Shown here in pieces: positions 21,529 through 32,899 of a stretch of DNA of 64,000 bases. The stretch's first letter is position 1. Every line of letters begins with the position of its first letter. The notes under the pieces were generated by a model. The model worked only from the letters and a program-made list of their open reading frames with translations, did no database searches and was not told the origin of the DNA. A program made the position numbers and the translations under genes. The stretch comes from Laburnicola sp. R22_1 (Eukaryota > Ascomycota > Dothideomycetes > Pleosporales > Didymosphaeriaceae), in assembly GCA_014281115.1 (NCBI GenBank), contig JACONQ010000007.1, forward strand, positions 1,922,001-1,986,000. Reading direction: 5' to 3'.

Positions 21529-22860
21529 CTAGCTTATTCTTTAGATAGTAGGTAATTAAGTAAGAATCTTATTCTTCTTTTTATAAGAGTGGCTAGTAAA
21601 TATAAGGCAGAATTTCTTATATAGTTAAGTAGTCTTGTCTTTTGCTTCTTATATAAGGTGGAGATTAAAGATTCTATTCTTATACTTAGATAGGTTAAAT
21701 AAAAGAATCTTAAATATACTATTAGTAATAAGAGTGTCTATTTCTATATAATCTAATTCTTTAAACGGTGCTTTAGGTACTATAATTATATCTTGTATAT
21801 AAAGCTTTAGAGATAGTTTCTAATTACTTATCTTTTTTTTAAGTAAGAAATGTAGTATCCTTTCTTAGGCAGCCTTTTTTTAGAGAATACCTTTATAGAG
21901 GGGCGATAGTATCTGGTTTATATAATAGTAGGAGAGTGTAATCTTTTTTATAATAGTATAGCTTAACCTATATATAGTAAAATCTTACTAGACTATTTTT
22001 TAGATTAAGAATTATATCTTTATTGTTAATGCCCTTAATCTTATATAGGCCTATTGATTTACCTTTTTGTTTCTAGACTATAATCTTAGATTTAAGTAGA
22101 AGTTTAAGGACTTTATACACAGCTAATAGACTATTATAGGTGTTTAGCATATAATTAATATTAGTCTTTTTTTATCTTTTATAGTATTATTATTACCTTC
22201 TATATAGTATTTACGTATATAATAATATTAAATAATAGAAAAAGTCTATACTAATTTTAGAATATGCGCTAAAGACTAGTAGTGTAGGTATAAGACTATC
22301 TAGATCTATAGTATTATTAATAGCTTTAATAGCTATCTAAAAAATATCCTTCTTATCTATATAGTCTTTTAATTTAGCCTTAAAAATATTAAAGACTTTA
22401 TAAAAAAGTGTATATAAACGCTTAACCTTTCATATTACCTAATATACTTCTATAGATATCTGTCTATAGGTTACGCTAATAATCTTTATATAGTTTCTAA
22501 ACTTATCTAATATAAAGTTTATACCTAGGTTATATATAATATAGTTAGATAAATTTTAGTAAATATTAATCTAGTATCTATAGAGGGCTTTCTACACATC
22601 TTATACGGATATTAATTTTAAGAAGATTATAGCTTAAAATAATATATAGTGCGTTCTTAGTTTTAATATATATAATATTAATAATAATCTTACAATCAAA
22701 GTAGGTGTTATCCTTGATAGTAAACTTAAAGCAATATAGAACTTACTTATATAATTAAGAATAGTGGTAAAACTTCTAAAGTTTATTTAGTATAGTAGTA
22801 TTAACTTTATAGCTAGTATTAGTAAGTATCTTCTAAAGTCTTTTTATATAAGAATATCTA
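21529..22860 (-). pseudogene. Ty1/copia C1: integrase part of the polyprotein split by G1
   Basis: Minus-strand translation matches a characteristic fungal copia integrase: YQNLSNYIIYN, ISVTYRQISIEVYQV, KVFNIFKAKLKDYI, AIKAINNTIDLDSLIPTLLVF near 22,260-22,330, a LNTYNSLLAVYKVLKL segment, then IGLYKIKGINNKDIIL near 21,990-22,050 and an ILTQLPTIQRIS segment adjoining G1. The reverse-transcriptase half continues at 2,125. Stops and CpA-to-TpA changes throughout. Confidence 0.75.
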
Positions 22861-22869
22861 TCGCAAAAG

Positions 22870-23205
22870 TAAGGCTCTAACTATGTGCGATTACGTAACC
22901 GTAATTATATAAATAGTACTATTTTAGCCTTGCTCCTTTTTTATAAGCGTATATATAGTTTAGCCCTTTAGCCTCTTTTTATATATAGTAAGCTTATCTA
23001 TTTTGCTTACTAAATCTAAGATTCTAGTTTATTTTCCTTTAATAGTTATAAGTCTAGCGCTTTAAAATTATAAGCTAATTCTCCCTACGCGCTTATATAT
23101 TAGAATCCTAATTTATATACTTTAATTACTTTTTACTAATTGTTTCTAATTTTTTCCTATGCTTAAATCTTATCTATAATTAAAATAACAAATACTATAA
23201 TTTCT
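22870..23205 (-). repeat. Dispersed coding-like repeat block (three copies)
   Basis: A segment reading LLKENRLESRILDLVSKIDK then KRLKGQTIYTLIKKEQGQ on the minus strand recurs on the plus strand at about 44,930-45,860 (interrupted by two solo LTRs) and, partially, at 27,309-27,490. All copies end near a CCTTAYTTYT motif. The Lys/Glu/Gln-rich heptad-like text could be a coiled coil, for example from a transposase tail or gag, but the family was not identified. Two copies adjoin a copia gag at the same junction. Confidence 0.5.
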
Positions 23206-24040
23206 ACTATAAAGGTCCTGCTTACTAACTAAGCAAGCTAGCTTTTAGTTTATCTAGCTCTAATTTTATACTTAGTCTAAAGGGATCTAGTATCTTATTA
23301 ATCCTAATACTAAAAAGATTCTTAATTAAGATCTAGTCTAACTAACTTGTTCTATACTTCTAGAGAAAGTAGTAAGCATAAGTAACACTACGTACAATAA
23401 TTAGATTAAAGTCTATAGTATTTAAATTATAGAACATTAAGTAGAAGTATAAAACTAGCAGATTAATATAATAAAGATCTAGAATCTCGCCTTATAGGTT
23501 CATACTATAGTGTCCTAAGATCTACTAGCACTAGCTATCAATATACTAAATAATAAGAAAAAGACCTCTCTATAAGTACTTATTAAGATACTTTAGAAGG
23601 ATCTAGCTTTAATAGAAGTAAGTATAAAGAACCTAGTATGTACCTAATACTAAGCACATCTTAAGAAAGCTAAGTATATAAGGTAAATATCTAAAACTTA
23701 ATATAAATAGTAGCAGCTTCTTTTTAATAAGGCTAAAAGTTTTAAGCTTCCTAATATAGAAGGTAAGCTAGCTATATATAACTTCTTAAACGCGCTAGTA
23801 GTTAAGCTTATACTAAAATAGGCCTAATTTATAAACTAGCATTTTATATCAGACGTCTTATTTAGTATTAAAGTAATAGATCTTTCTAATATTAGGAAGG
23901 TCTATTCTGTGCTTATTTAGGAGCGCTAGCTTTAATTAACTAATAGCAAGTTGTTAGGCGTATTTATAATAATTACTAGTTAAAATAATAATTAGAAAAA
24001 GTAAGGTAGTAGTAGCTTAAATAAGAAGGCTTATAAGTAT

Positions 24041-25236
24041 CTAAAAGGGAAACATCGCAGACCTTTTAGTATATAGTACAACACTATAAGAGAAAGCTGT
24101 AGGTGTGGTAAAAACTCATTAGAAAAGGTAAAGTAGCTTAAAAATAGGTTAGTCTAAAAACTATTTATTGTAATAGCACGTACAAATTAGCCTCTTATAC
24201 TAAAGGTAGTTAATAACATAATACACAGTTGCCTATATGCACGCAATATAAAATCCACAACTAGATATAGATTAAGTATTTATTTATTTACTACACAATA
24301 TATTTAATTACTATATAAGCTAGAGACCTTAAGGTTATAATATAGTATAGCTATTCCTTACTCTAATAATACTATTACTACTAGGTGGGTAGTTACACGT
24401 CAATACGTGTACAATAAGAAAAATAATAATAATAATAATAGAGCTAGCTGGAATTAGTATTATAAAGGTTAAACGCCTAATATTACTAACTATATAGTAG
24501 CAGGATATGAGTAGTGCGGCGAATAGATTGCCTTAGCTAGTTTATTAGAGTTCTAGTACCTTAATAAGTATATAAAATTTAACTTATAGCTTACTTTCTA
24601 CTAGTTTAGCTACCTTGTGCTTAGCTATATTAATAAGGGTTACTAGATATATTTTTAAAGGCAGTAGAAGAGGATAGGAAAAGGTTATAAGAGGCTTTAA
24701 AACAGTAAAGTAAGGCTATACAATCTAGAAAAGATATAGTATAATTATTAATGTAGGATCTATATAAAATAGCTATAAGAGGTATTAGGCATATATAGAT
24801 ACACACTTATACTATAAGATTTTTATAAGTAATAAATAGTATAAGGCTAGTAAAGTATTAGAGTACTATTTAGTATTATGAGTAGGGAGTATGCGCGCAT
24901 AATTTATTATATATTATAGTAGTAGAGTAAAATAGGGGTTCTAAGTAGTTAATTATCTAGTAATATAGCAAAAGATTATAAGGTAGTATTAATTATCTAG
25001 TAACGCGATAGGTAGATAAGCAAGTTAGGGTGTTGTTATTGTAGGGTTAGTTATCTTAGAAGCTAGGAGGAGACGCTAGAAAAACTTTAACGCGCTCTAG
25101 TCCTAGCGCTTAGTGCTCACACATAATATTATATTATATAGGCGCTAGCAATATAATAAAAAACGCAGTAATTAAACGTAGTAAGGCTACTTAAAAACTA
25201 ATAAGTAGAGGTAGTTTATACTCCTGCCTAGGAGGG
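24041..25236. mobile_element. 1.20-kb retroposon-like insertion D
   Basis: Flanked by the identical 13-bp repeat GGCTTATAAGTAT (24,028-24,040; 25,237-25,249). The body is a diverged copy of the insertion at 25,994-27,273: both begin near a TTGCAGAC or TCGCAGACC block and end with GTAGAGGTAGTTTATACT and a GGAGGG-like end. No terminal inverted repeats, LTRs or known domains were seen. An AATAATAATAATAATAATA run lies near 24,425. Direction is unclear. Confidence 0.65.
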
Positions 25237-25411
25237 GGCTTATAAGTATAAAGGTAATAAGTGTCCTTATAAAGAAAAAAGCATATATAAGACTTTTTAC
25301 ACTGCTAACGCCTTTAAACTACTATTACTAGCAAATGCCTTAAAGGAGTGCTACTAATTACCCTTACTAAGAAAGAATATAAGGGTATTAATAATTATTT
25401 AGTATCTCTAT

Positions 25412-25580
25412 GTGTTGTTAAATTATCTACCTAGGGGTAGAACAATAAAGGCTTTTATCTTAAATAACATAATAAAAAAGCAGAGCCCCCTACGTAGTAA
25501 TTATAAAGATTGTAAAAAAGGTAATTACAAAAAAAGCGCATTCGAACTGCTAAGCGAGCTTAGCGGTCTTAGCGCGCGCG
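25412..25580 (-). mobile_element. Short retroposon, family 1, copy S1b (best-preserved head)
   Basis: 169 bp, flanked by TATCTCTAT (25,403-25,411) and TACCTCTAT (25,581-25,589). On the minus strand the head reads CGCTAAGACC, then the stem GCTAAG-CTCG-CTTAGC, then AGTTCGAATGC (complement at 25,537-25,547), close to the pol III B box GGTTCGANTCC, followed by oligo-T. The stem plus T-arm-like motif resembles the 3' half of a class II (Leu/Ser) tRNA. An A box was not found. It interrupts copia gag C2. Confidence 0.7.
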
Positions 25581-25993
25581 TACCTCTATAATAAAAAAGC
25601 TTTGTAGCAGAATTAAAATAGAAGAATAAAAGATTATACCTATAGTAAAGAGCTTAAACACTCCTACCTATCTAGAATTAATAGCGTATACTCTAATTAA
25701 TCTATTAGTCTTTAAAGAATAGCTATAGAAAAGCTTAGGGGTATACTTAATAATATATTCTAGTAATTACCTACTTATATAAAGCACTATTCTTAATAAA
25801 GGAGTAGTAGTTTACCTTATTAATAATTATTTACTTCTAACACCAAGCTTATTTAAAAAAGTAAGCTTAATCTAGAATATAAAAACTAGGCCTTAGGCAC
25901 TCTTAATTTTAAAAATAGAAAATTAACTTATAAAGAGTATACTTACTAACAAGCGCAGTGTGCGTATAAAGAATCTTTTACTTAAGAATATTA

Positions 25994-27273
25994 GGAAGAG
26001 AAATATTGCAGACTTTTTAGTATACAGTATAACGCTATAAGGGAAAGCTATAGGTATGCTAAAAATGCATTAAAAAAGGTAAAGCTTAGAGATAGGTTAG
26101 GCTAAGAACTGTTAGTTAGCACATACAAATCAGCCCCTCATACTAATAAGATAGTCAATCCTATAATCTATAGATACTAAAGTTAAAGACAATAATATGG
26201 CTGCCTGCGCACAAAGTATAAAAATTCGTAACTAAATATAGATTATTTTTATCTATCTATTCTTACACACATATATAACTAATTATCGCGTAAGACCTTA
26301 AAATTATAATCTATAATAGCCTTTCCTTAATCTAACTCTACGCTTTCTATAGGGCGAACGGTTACGCGCCTATATATATATAATAAGGATAATAAGTAGG
26401 AATACATTAATAAGTACAACTCTAAGAAGTATAACCTAGACGCTAATAATAGGTATATATAAAATAGGTATTGCAAAAGTTAGACGCCTACTATCCTTAA
26501 AGGGCGTATAGCGGCACACTATAAGTTGTGCAGCAAATAGATTATTATAGCTAGTTTGTCTTATTGCGGCGTCTAGCAATACCTAGGTACTCTAGGAACT
26601 ATAAATTTTAACTTATAGCTCTCTCTCTACTAGTTTAGCTGCCTAGTCATTAGCTATATTAAAGATAGTTATTACTAGAGCGCTTTTAGCAAGTAAGAGG
26701 CGAGGTTTAATTAGATCTAGAAGCAACGCAATAGTAAAAGATATAGAGAAAAGGTTAAGTATAATATAGAATAGCTAATAATTTGCTATAAGGAAGAAAT
26801 ATATAGAGAATAGTTACTAGAGGTGTAGGGTATATATAGGTACGCGCTTATTTTGTAAGATTTCTATAGGTAATAGATAGAGTAAGGGAGATAAAGTATT
26901 AGAGTGCTATTTAGTATTAGGAGTAAGCGCGTGTGTAATATATTATATATCGCAGTAGTAAAGTAGAGTAGAAGTTCTAAGTAGTTAATTATCTAGTAAG
27001 GCGGCGAAAGGTTAAAAAGTGGGTGTTAATTATCTAGTAACGCGGCAGATGGGTAGGTAGGCAAAGCATTGTTGTTATAAGTTTATTATCTTAAAAGCTA
27101 GAGGGAGAATATTAGTGAAACTTTAACGCACTCTAGCCCTAGGGCTTAGCGCTCGCATATAACATTATGTTACGTAGGCGCTAGTAACTCAATAAAAAAA
27201 AGTAGTAATTAAACGCAGTAGGACCACTTAAAAGCCAATGAGTAGAGGTAGTTTATACTTCTACTTAGAAGGG
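25994..27273. mobile_element. 1.28-kb retroposon-like insertion E
   Basis: Flanked by the identical 14-bp repeat ACTTAAGAATATTA (25,980-25,993; 27,274-27,287). It is a diverged sister of insertion D only 760 bp away in the same host gag and same orientation. It contains GC-richer patches near 26,340-26,360 and 26,510-26,580 and an AATAAAAAAAA run near 27,190. No protein family recognised. Confidence 0.65.
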
Positions 27274-27287
27274 ACTTAAGAATATTA

Positions 27288-29805
27288 AGATTATTAAAGA
27301 GTTTTTATTAAAGGAAAACAAGTTGGAATCTGAGATTTAGTAAGCGAATTAGATAAGATTGCTATATAAGAAAGAAAGCTAAAGGGCTAGACTATATATA
27401 TGCTTACAAAAAAGTAGTAGGACTAAAATAGTACTACTTAGATAATTATAGGCACGTAATTGCACCTAATTAAAACCTTATTTTTATAATATACCCTCTA
27501 GGTAGGCTGCATAAGCAGCGCGCCTACTTATATAATAAGGCTTAGAATAATCTTACCTCTAATTAGCTTGCAAATTAAGTATTTAGCTAAGCAACTAATT
27601 AGTTGCTATAGTGCAATTTAAGCGTTTGCAGTTATATAAGCCTATAATAGCTATTTATTAATAATAAAACTCTACATATCTACTTTCTATCTCTTTACTT
27701 AGTTTCTCTAGTTAAGTTTTCTATAAGAGTAAGTTAATTATCCCTATTTTCTATTTCTTACTTTAATAATTATAGACTACTAACTAGCACTTATAAAATA
27801 TATTAATTAACGCGTCTATAAAGTTTTAAATAAAGCTTATTTAAGAGAAATATAAATAGGAGGCTAAAGAGATATAAAATTAGGTTAATTAACTCGCAAC
27901 GCGTCCCTCTAATCGCCTATTAAATAAGACTTCTAGTAAGGTTACTTCTAATCTCCTAAAGAAGAGAATATATAAGAAAAAGACAAAAACCTAAAAGTAT
28001 AATTAATTCTAATTATCTAAGCGTTCTAAGCCTATTAAGAACCCTTCCTAATCGTATAAGAAGTCTTCGCAATTAAAGGATACTAATTAGAATTCCCCTA
28101 AAGCTACTCCTTTAAGCAGCTCTAAGTCTAAGAATAAGCCTAAAACTCCTAAAAATAAGAAGATTAAGGAAGATAAGCTTAGTTTAGCCTCTAATTAATT
28201 ATATAGCCCTAAGCGTAGGTAGTTATATATTATATGTCTTAGATCTTATCTCTCTAGTAGCTTAGATAGTAAATATTTTAAAAATGCGTCTACTAAATAA
28301 GTTAACACCTAATATTATTATTGCGCGTCTAGACATATATATAAGCTATTATATAAGAACCTAATTATCTTAAGTGCTTCTTCTTTGCTAACGTTTTTAA
28401 AGCCTAAGAAGCTTAAAGATAAAGCTTACAGGTTTATTTAGTGTTAGGCAAATAATAATTTAGTATATAATTGTGTGCATTTAGTTAATTATTTATTAAT
28501 CTTTATAGTACTAATCTTCTTATATTAATCTTATAAAGAGTCTTAAAGAACGCCTAAAGATATATTTAAGTAAGAAGAAGATAAAAAAAGTAGTACTCTA
28601 TCTTCTACTCTGCTTTTAAATAAGGGTAACAATTACTAGTCTTCCTTGGAAGGTTTTAGCGCTCCTATCTAGGCTAAAAATATTCTTATTGGTCTAATTA
28701 ATCTTACTTAACTAGATTCTACTAAGTAAGCCCTTCTAACTTATAACACAAGTTATTCTATGTTAGTGCTTAATTATAATCTATCTAGTTAGAATTCTTA
28801 GTATAGTACTACTTAGACTAGTCTCGCTATATAGCAAGATTACGTAATCCTAAATTAGTTAATTAACTAATATTCTAATTAGCCTAGCCCTAAGATTATA
28901 ATTAATAAGTAATAGTCCGCTTAGGTCCCTATTAGTAGAAATCTACTTTACTTATACTAAATTACTAAAGTATACTTAGTAAAGAATAAAATTACTTATA
29001 AAACTAGTAACTTCTTAAAGCGTAATACTAATACTTTTACTATAAGTAAGCTTTGCATTTTCTTAAATAGTATTTAATTTACTTTACTTAGCCTTATATA
29101 GTGTTCTCCTCTAGAGAAGCTTACTATATATATCTTAGACTTAACTAGTTAGTCTAGTGCATTAGTTGCTTAGCTTAAGTAAGAATTAGGGACATTCTTA
29201 AGGTAAAAGATTATTAATTTAACTAAGTCTATTACTCTTCTATAGGAAGGGATTGCTACTAGTTAAAAGAATTAGGGTTACTTAGTTAGTTCTAATTATA
29301 GTTTCTTACCTAGCAGCTTCTTAAATATTAATTCTAAACAGCTAGTAGCTAATTATTAAGGCTCCTAAATAGCGGATACTAGTGCTCCCGCTAATAGTCT
29401 TTAAGAACAACTTAAGTATTATACTTTGTTTAATAATTAGCAACTAGCTTAAACTTAATTTTCTACGCTAAAGCTATAAAATCTAGTAGGGCTATTTAGA
29501 TCGCATATTATAAATTATTGTAATTATAGAGGTTAGCGCGCTTTATTACTTAGTAATTAATTTCTTAGCCTTTTTAATTGCTTTAGAACTGCTAGTTTCA
29601 CTTACTAAAGTAGTAGATATAGCCCTTAAGCTACTTATAAGTCCCCTTATCCCTACTATAGAGATTTTTCTAATATAGTACTAATTATTTAGACACTCTA
29701 GCTGCTAGCTCTAATCTAGCTAATAATTTGTTTATAAATACTATACTATCTATTAAGTAGCCCTAATTACAGTCTGTGCGCACTAATCTAGATAATAATA
29801 CTTAT
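27288..29805 (+). pseudogene. Unidentified long coding relic, N-terminal part
   Basis: After about 20 bases of copia gag, the dispersed block (LLKENKLESEI...) leads into one long plus-strand frame in which almost all stops are TAG/TAA from Gln or Trp. Readable parts include a Ser/Lys/Pro-rich stretch (KATPLSSSKSKNKPKTPKNK near 28,100-28,160), a Gln/Asn-rich stretch (QLINQYSNQPSPK near 28,855) and LYILDLTSQSSALVAQLKQ near 29,125-29,180. It is interrupted at 29,822 by insertion B and probably continues to about 31,150. The compositional style suggests a retroelement gag-like or DNA-binding protein, but no family was recognised. Confidence 0.45.
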
Positions 29806-29821
29806 ATAGGTTTGCTAATAG

Positions 29822-30961
29822 TCGGCTTACCAAACACCTTTTTTAACCAATTTTTTTAGTTTGAGATTAAAGTAGGTTGAGATGGAAGGTTATTATGTAC
29901 TATATACGGCACCTAATTCTAATCGAAAACTAATCTCGAATATTACCTAATAATGTGATAATAGTTTAAGTCTTAAACTTACTCGCACTTTGCCTACACT
30001 CTATAAGCTCCCTACCCACGCAAGATTTACTTACGCTATATATAGCCTATCTAGATTATTACTATTAGTATTATTAACTATTCGCGCTCGCACGTCGCTT
30101 ACACGACGTACTTGCTTAGATAAGCTAACGCTGCTACAACAGCTAGGAGAATCTTATGGATTTATGCAACGCTCTTACTACACTAGAGCTTATTAATAAA
30201 AACCTTGTTATTCTTCTTTTGCGTCCCCTACTAGAGGATTCTATTACTAATAAGGAGTAATTACGCCCACTAGAGTGGGAATTTAACCTTGTGGTCCTTC
30301 GCGAACTAAATAAGCTGCCAATCCAACTAGTACACTAGGACTGTCTTATAGATAGTTAAGTATACCTATCTCTCGTGCTAGACAAGCATCTAATAGATAG
30401 AATAGAACTCTAGCATAGTTACCTTAAGGGCAGCATCGCGAATCTTTAGCGTGTACTCTTTAGCGTTGGCAAGTATGTTAGCATTAGACAATTTAGAGTT
30501 AATACTTAAGTAGATAGTAGGGCGTAGAGTAATAGTGGGGGTTTTGTTAAGAATAATCTTAATACAGCAATAGAGCGATAGTGTATCTAGTACGTATTAC
30601 CCTTATACTACTTATAAGAAATAGTATATACCTATTAATATATTAACTCGTGTTGTTTATAATAATCTAAATAGCGGGTTTACAATAATTAGGATAGTAG
30701 AGGAAGAATAGCTTGTAGTGTTACTACGCCGAAGTTTTATCCCTTTCCTAAAGTTCTAACTGTGGCCTTTTTGTAAATTAACTGAAGCTATGTGCGCTAA
30801 GATCGCCAAGCTCACTTAGTAGTTCGAACGCATTTTTTATAATCACCACTTTTTTTACGCTTTTTTTAATTACTAAGTAGGAGGCTCTGCTGTTTTTATC
30901 ATATTATTTAAGATAAAAGCCTTTGTTGTGCTACCCCTAGGTAGTTAATATAATGCCACAC
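29822..30961 (+). mobile_element. 1.14-kb retroposon-like insertion, family 1 long form (B)
   Basis: Flanked by ATAGGTTTGCTAATAG (29,806-29,821) and ATAGGTTTGCTAAAAG (30,962-30,977). The 3' 170 bp (from about 30,792) is a full copy of the family-1 short element, with AGTTCGAACGC at 30,821-30,831 and an ending ...ATGCCACAC. The 5' part and centre resemble insertion A (AGGTTGAGATGGAAGG near 29,874; CAACTAGTACACTAGGACTG near 30,322). Several short open frames exist on both strands and none is matched to a family. Confidence 0.72.
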
Positions 30962-30977
30962 ATAGGTTTGCTAAAAG

Positions 30978-31150
30978 AATCTTCTCCCTATTTAATAATA
31001 GAGAAGCTACTAGATTTAAAAAAGCGCTCTTTACTAAAGCTAGACTAATTTAGGCTAGTATAGCCCTGAGCGTTATATAGCTACTTATAATGTCTTATTA
31101 ACTTATTAAACTACTATAATTAAAAACTAATATAAGCTTTTTAAGAAGTT
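30978..31150 (+). pseudogene. Unidentified coding relic, C-terminal part
   Basis: The frame before insertion B continues: DNTYIGLPKESSPY across the target site, then LIIEKLLDLKKRSLLKLD near 31,000-31,050. Its end, and the switch to the minus-strand copia C3, lie somewhere around 31,100-31,350 and cannot be placed exactly. Confidence 0.4.
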
Positions 31151-31359
31151 ATTTAATCTTCTTTTAAAGAAGTAATTATTTAGGTTTTCTTAAATTACAT
31201 ATAATAGGTGTTAGTCTATATTTGTCTAGTCTTATATTAGGATCTTATTTATCTAGATCTACTAAATAGGTAGCAGCTTTATAGAGCTTAAATTCATAAT
31301 TAGTTTATAACTTATACTTTCTTTATAATAATTTTACTTATATTCTTAAGATTTAAAAG

Positions 31360-31745
31360 CTTTTTAAAGTAAGCAAACTACTATTAAGTAAGTACTTTTA
31401 TAAGTCTATCTACTAGCATATTGCTTATTTTTAGGTAAGTAACTTTAAATAATCCTTTTACATATTCTTAACGTAGCTCTGTATTCTAAATATTAATATA
31501 GCGTAGACAAGTGTTAATGCGCTTATTCTTTCTAATTACTAGTCTAATTGTTTATTAATTATTATAAATAACGTTCTATATATATCCTAAATTAAGCTTA
31601 AGTTTCTTAAATAACTACTTTAGTGCTATTACTTCTTGACTTATATATTTAAGTGCGGGTAGCTTAGCTTTAGTAGTAGAAGTTATAACTATACTTTAAT
31701 AAGCAGCCTTCTAAAGTATTATTCTACTATAGAGCATAACTATAG
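31360..31745 (-). pseudogene. Ty1/copia C3: RNase H C-terminal part
   Basis: Minus-strand text STTKAKLPALKYISQEVIAL near 31,630-31,690 matches the copia STTEAELLAL motif. It is followed by YNNQQTIRLV near 31,550 (canonical DNQ-A), RINTCLRYINIQNTELRQEY and LKISNMLVDRLIK (canonical ADxLTK). It is separated from the rest of the polyprotein by the palindromic MITE and the mariner; the two sides meet at a single TA. One base of frame shift appears near the junction. Confidence 0.75.
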
Positions 31746-31747
31746 TA

Positions 31748-32450
31748 CCCTGCCGAGACAGTCAGTGCAACGCGACAGTCAATGCAACACTTTTTACTAG
31801 GAAAATCAAGAAAAATAGAGATTTTTAAAGACTTATTACTCTATAACTATAATATATTATTAAAAACTTCTAATATATTTAATACTTTAAATTTTATTCT
31901 CTATATTACTAGAATTTTACTTCTTTTTAATATTATAGTTTTTAATTATTTATAAAAAACTAGTAAAATCTATAATTTTAAAATTAAAAAGTAATAATTA
32001 TTTAGTAAGGAAGTATAGTATATAGAGTATCTTTAATATAGAAGTTATTTAGATTTAAAATATAACTAAGTAGTTAGATTATATACTACTTTTTTTCTAT
32101 ATATTTTTAATATAGATAGATTAACTTATTAAATATATTATAAATCTAAATAACTTCTATATTAAAGATACTCTATATACTATACTTCCTTACTAAATAA
32201 TTATTACTTTTTAATTTTAAAATTATAGATTTTACTAGTTTTTTATAAATAATTAAAAACTATAATATTAAAAAGAAGTAAAATTCTAGTAATATAGAGA
32301 ATAAAATTTAAAGTATTAAATATATTAGAAGTTTTTAATAATATATTATAGTTATAGAGTAATAAGTCTTTAAAAATCTCTATTTTTCTTGATTTTCCTA
32401 GTAAAAAGTGTTGCATTGACTGTCGCGTTGCACTGACTGTCTCGGCAGGG
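31748..32450. mobile_element. 703-bp palindromic MITE
   Basis: CCCTGCCGAGACAGTC... and its exact complement bound the element, with TA at 31,746-31,747 and 32,451-32,452. The arms are 31,748-32,057 and 32,141-32,450 (310 bp each) around an 83-bp loop; paired positions sum to 64,198 throughout, so there is no indel, and no mismatch was seen. Each arm starts with two 17-bp direct repeats (GACAGTCAGTGCAACGC, GACAGTCAATGCAACAC), likely transposase-binding sites. TA duplication and CCC-type ends suggest a Tc1/mariner-superfamily transposase, but the ends differ from those of the neighbouring mariner. It encodes no protein. Confidence 0.9.
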
Positions 32451-32452
32451 TA

Positions 32453-32548
32453 GGGTGACACAAAAAAAGCGCCTAGTAAAAAGATATCTTTTTAAAAGTT
32501 ATATAGCTAAGTGAGTTTTAATACTATGTAAATAAAGAGTATACGGGT
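32453..32548 (+). repeat. Left terminal inverted repeat of the mariner
   Basis: About 96 bp from GGGTGACACAAAAAAAGCGC to GTATAC; it matches the complement of 34,465-34,560 with only a handful of mismatches, mostly transitions. Confidence 0.88.
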
Positions 32549-32899
32549 TTAAAGAGGAAAGATAGGAGATTAAGATTAGCTACTAGTTACGTGCTTACTA
32601 AGCAGGGTCCTTAAGGTATCTATCTCTAAACTTAGTGTTTCCAAAAAGTCAATTTTTAAGGCGTTATGACTTTTTTATTTAGTATGCTACTAGGCTAATG
32701 TTTTTACTAGCTATCCTAGGCCTCGTGTAGATTACGTAAGCGAAATTTCGGAGTACTTATATAACTTAATTAAGAAATTATTTAAGGTTAAACAATTACG
32801 TTATTTTAAAAGTTAATTAAATCATGTGATTTATTGCTAAGATTATAGTATAATATAATATCTTTTATCTAGTAAATTTTCTCTTTTGTATTTCCTCGA

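Larger units (their letters stand above)
23220..25979 (+). pseudogene. Ty1/copia C2: gag fragment, interrupted
   Basis: Plus-strand sequence homologous to the inverse of 44,920-43,440 (C3). Pieces lie at 23,220-24,040, 25,250-25,411 and 25,590-25,979, separated by two mobile elements. Text such as RSFNIRKVYSVLI near 23,880 and ANALKECYQ-like near 25,330 is shared with C3. The C-terminal copia domains are absent here: after the next insertion (25,994-27,273) the sequence passes into an unrelated coding relic. Copia identity is inherited from C3, where the same gag is followed by integrase and RT. Confidence 0.55.

Noticed and set aside
25537..25580. Genuine tRNA gene
   Set aside because: Only a variable-arm-like hairpin and a T-arm-like motif are present; no acceptor or anticodon arm could be folded, and the segment is the head of a dispersed repeat.
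29990..30196. 68-codon plus-strand open frame in insertion B
   Set aside because: The corresponding stretch of insertion A is not open in the same frame, so there is no clear sign of protein conservation.
32243..32461. 72-codon minus-strand open frame
   Set aside because: It lies in one arm of the palindromic MITE; its openness follows from AT-rich inverted sequence and it has no protein-like pattern.
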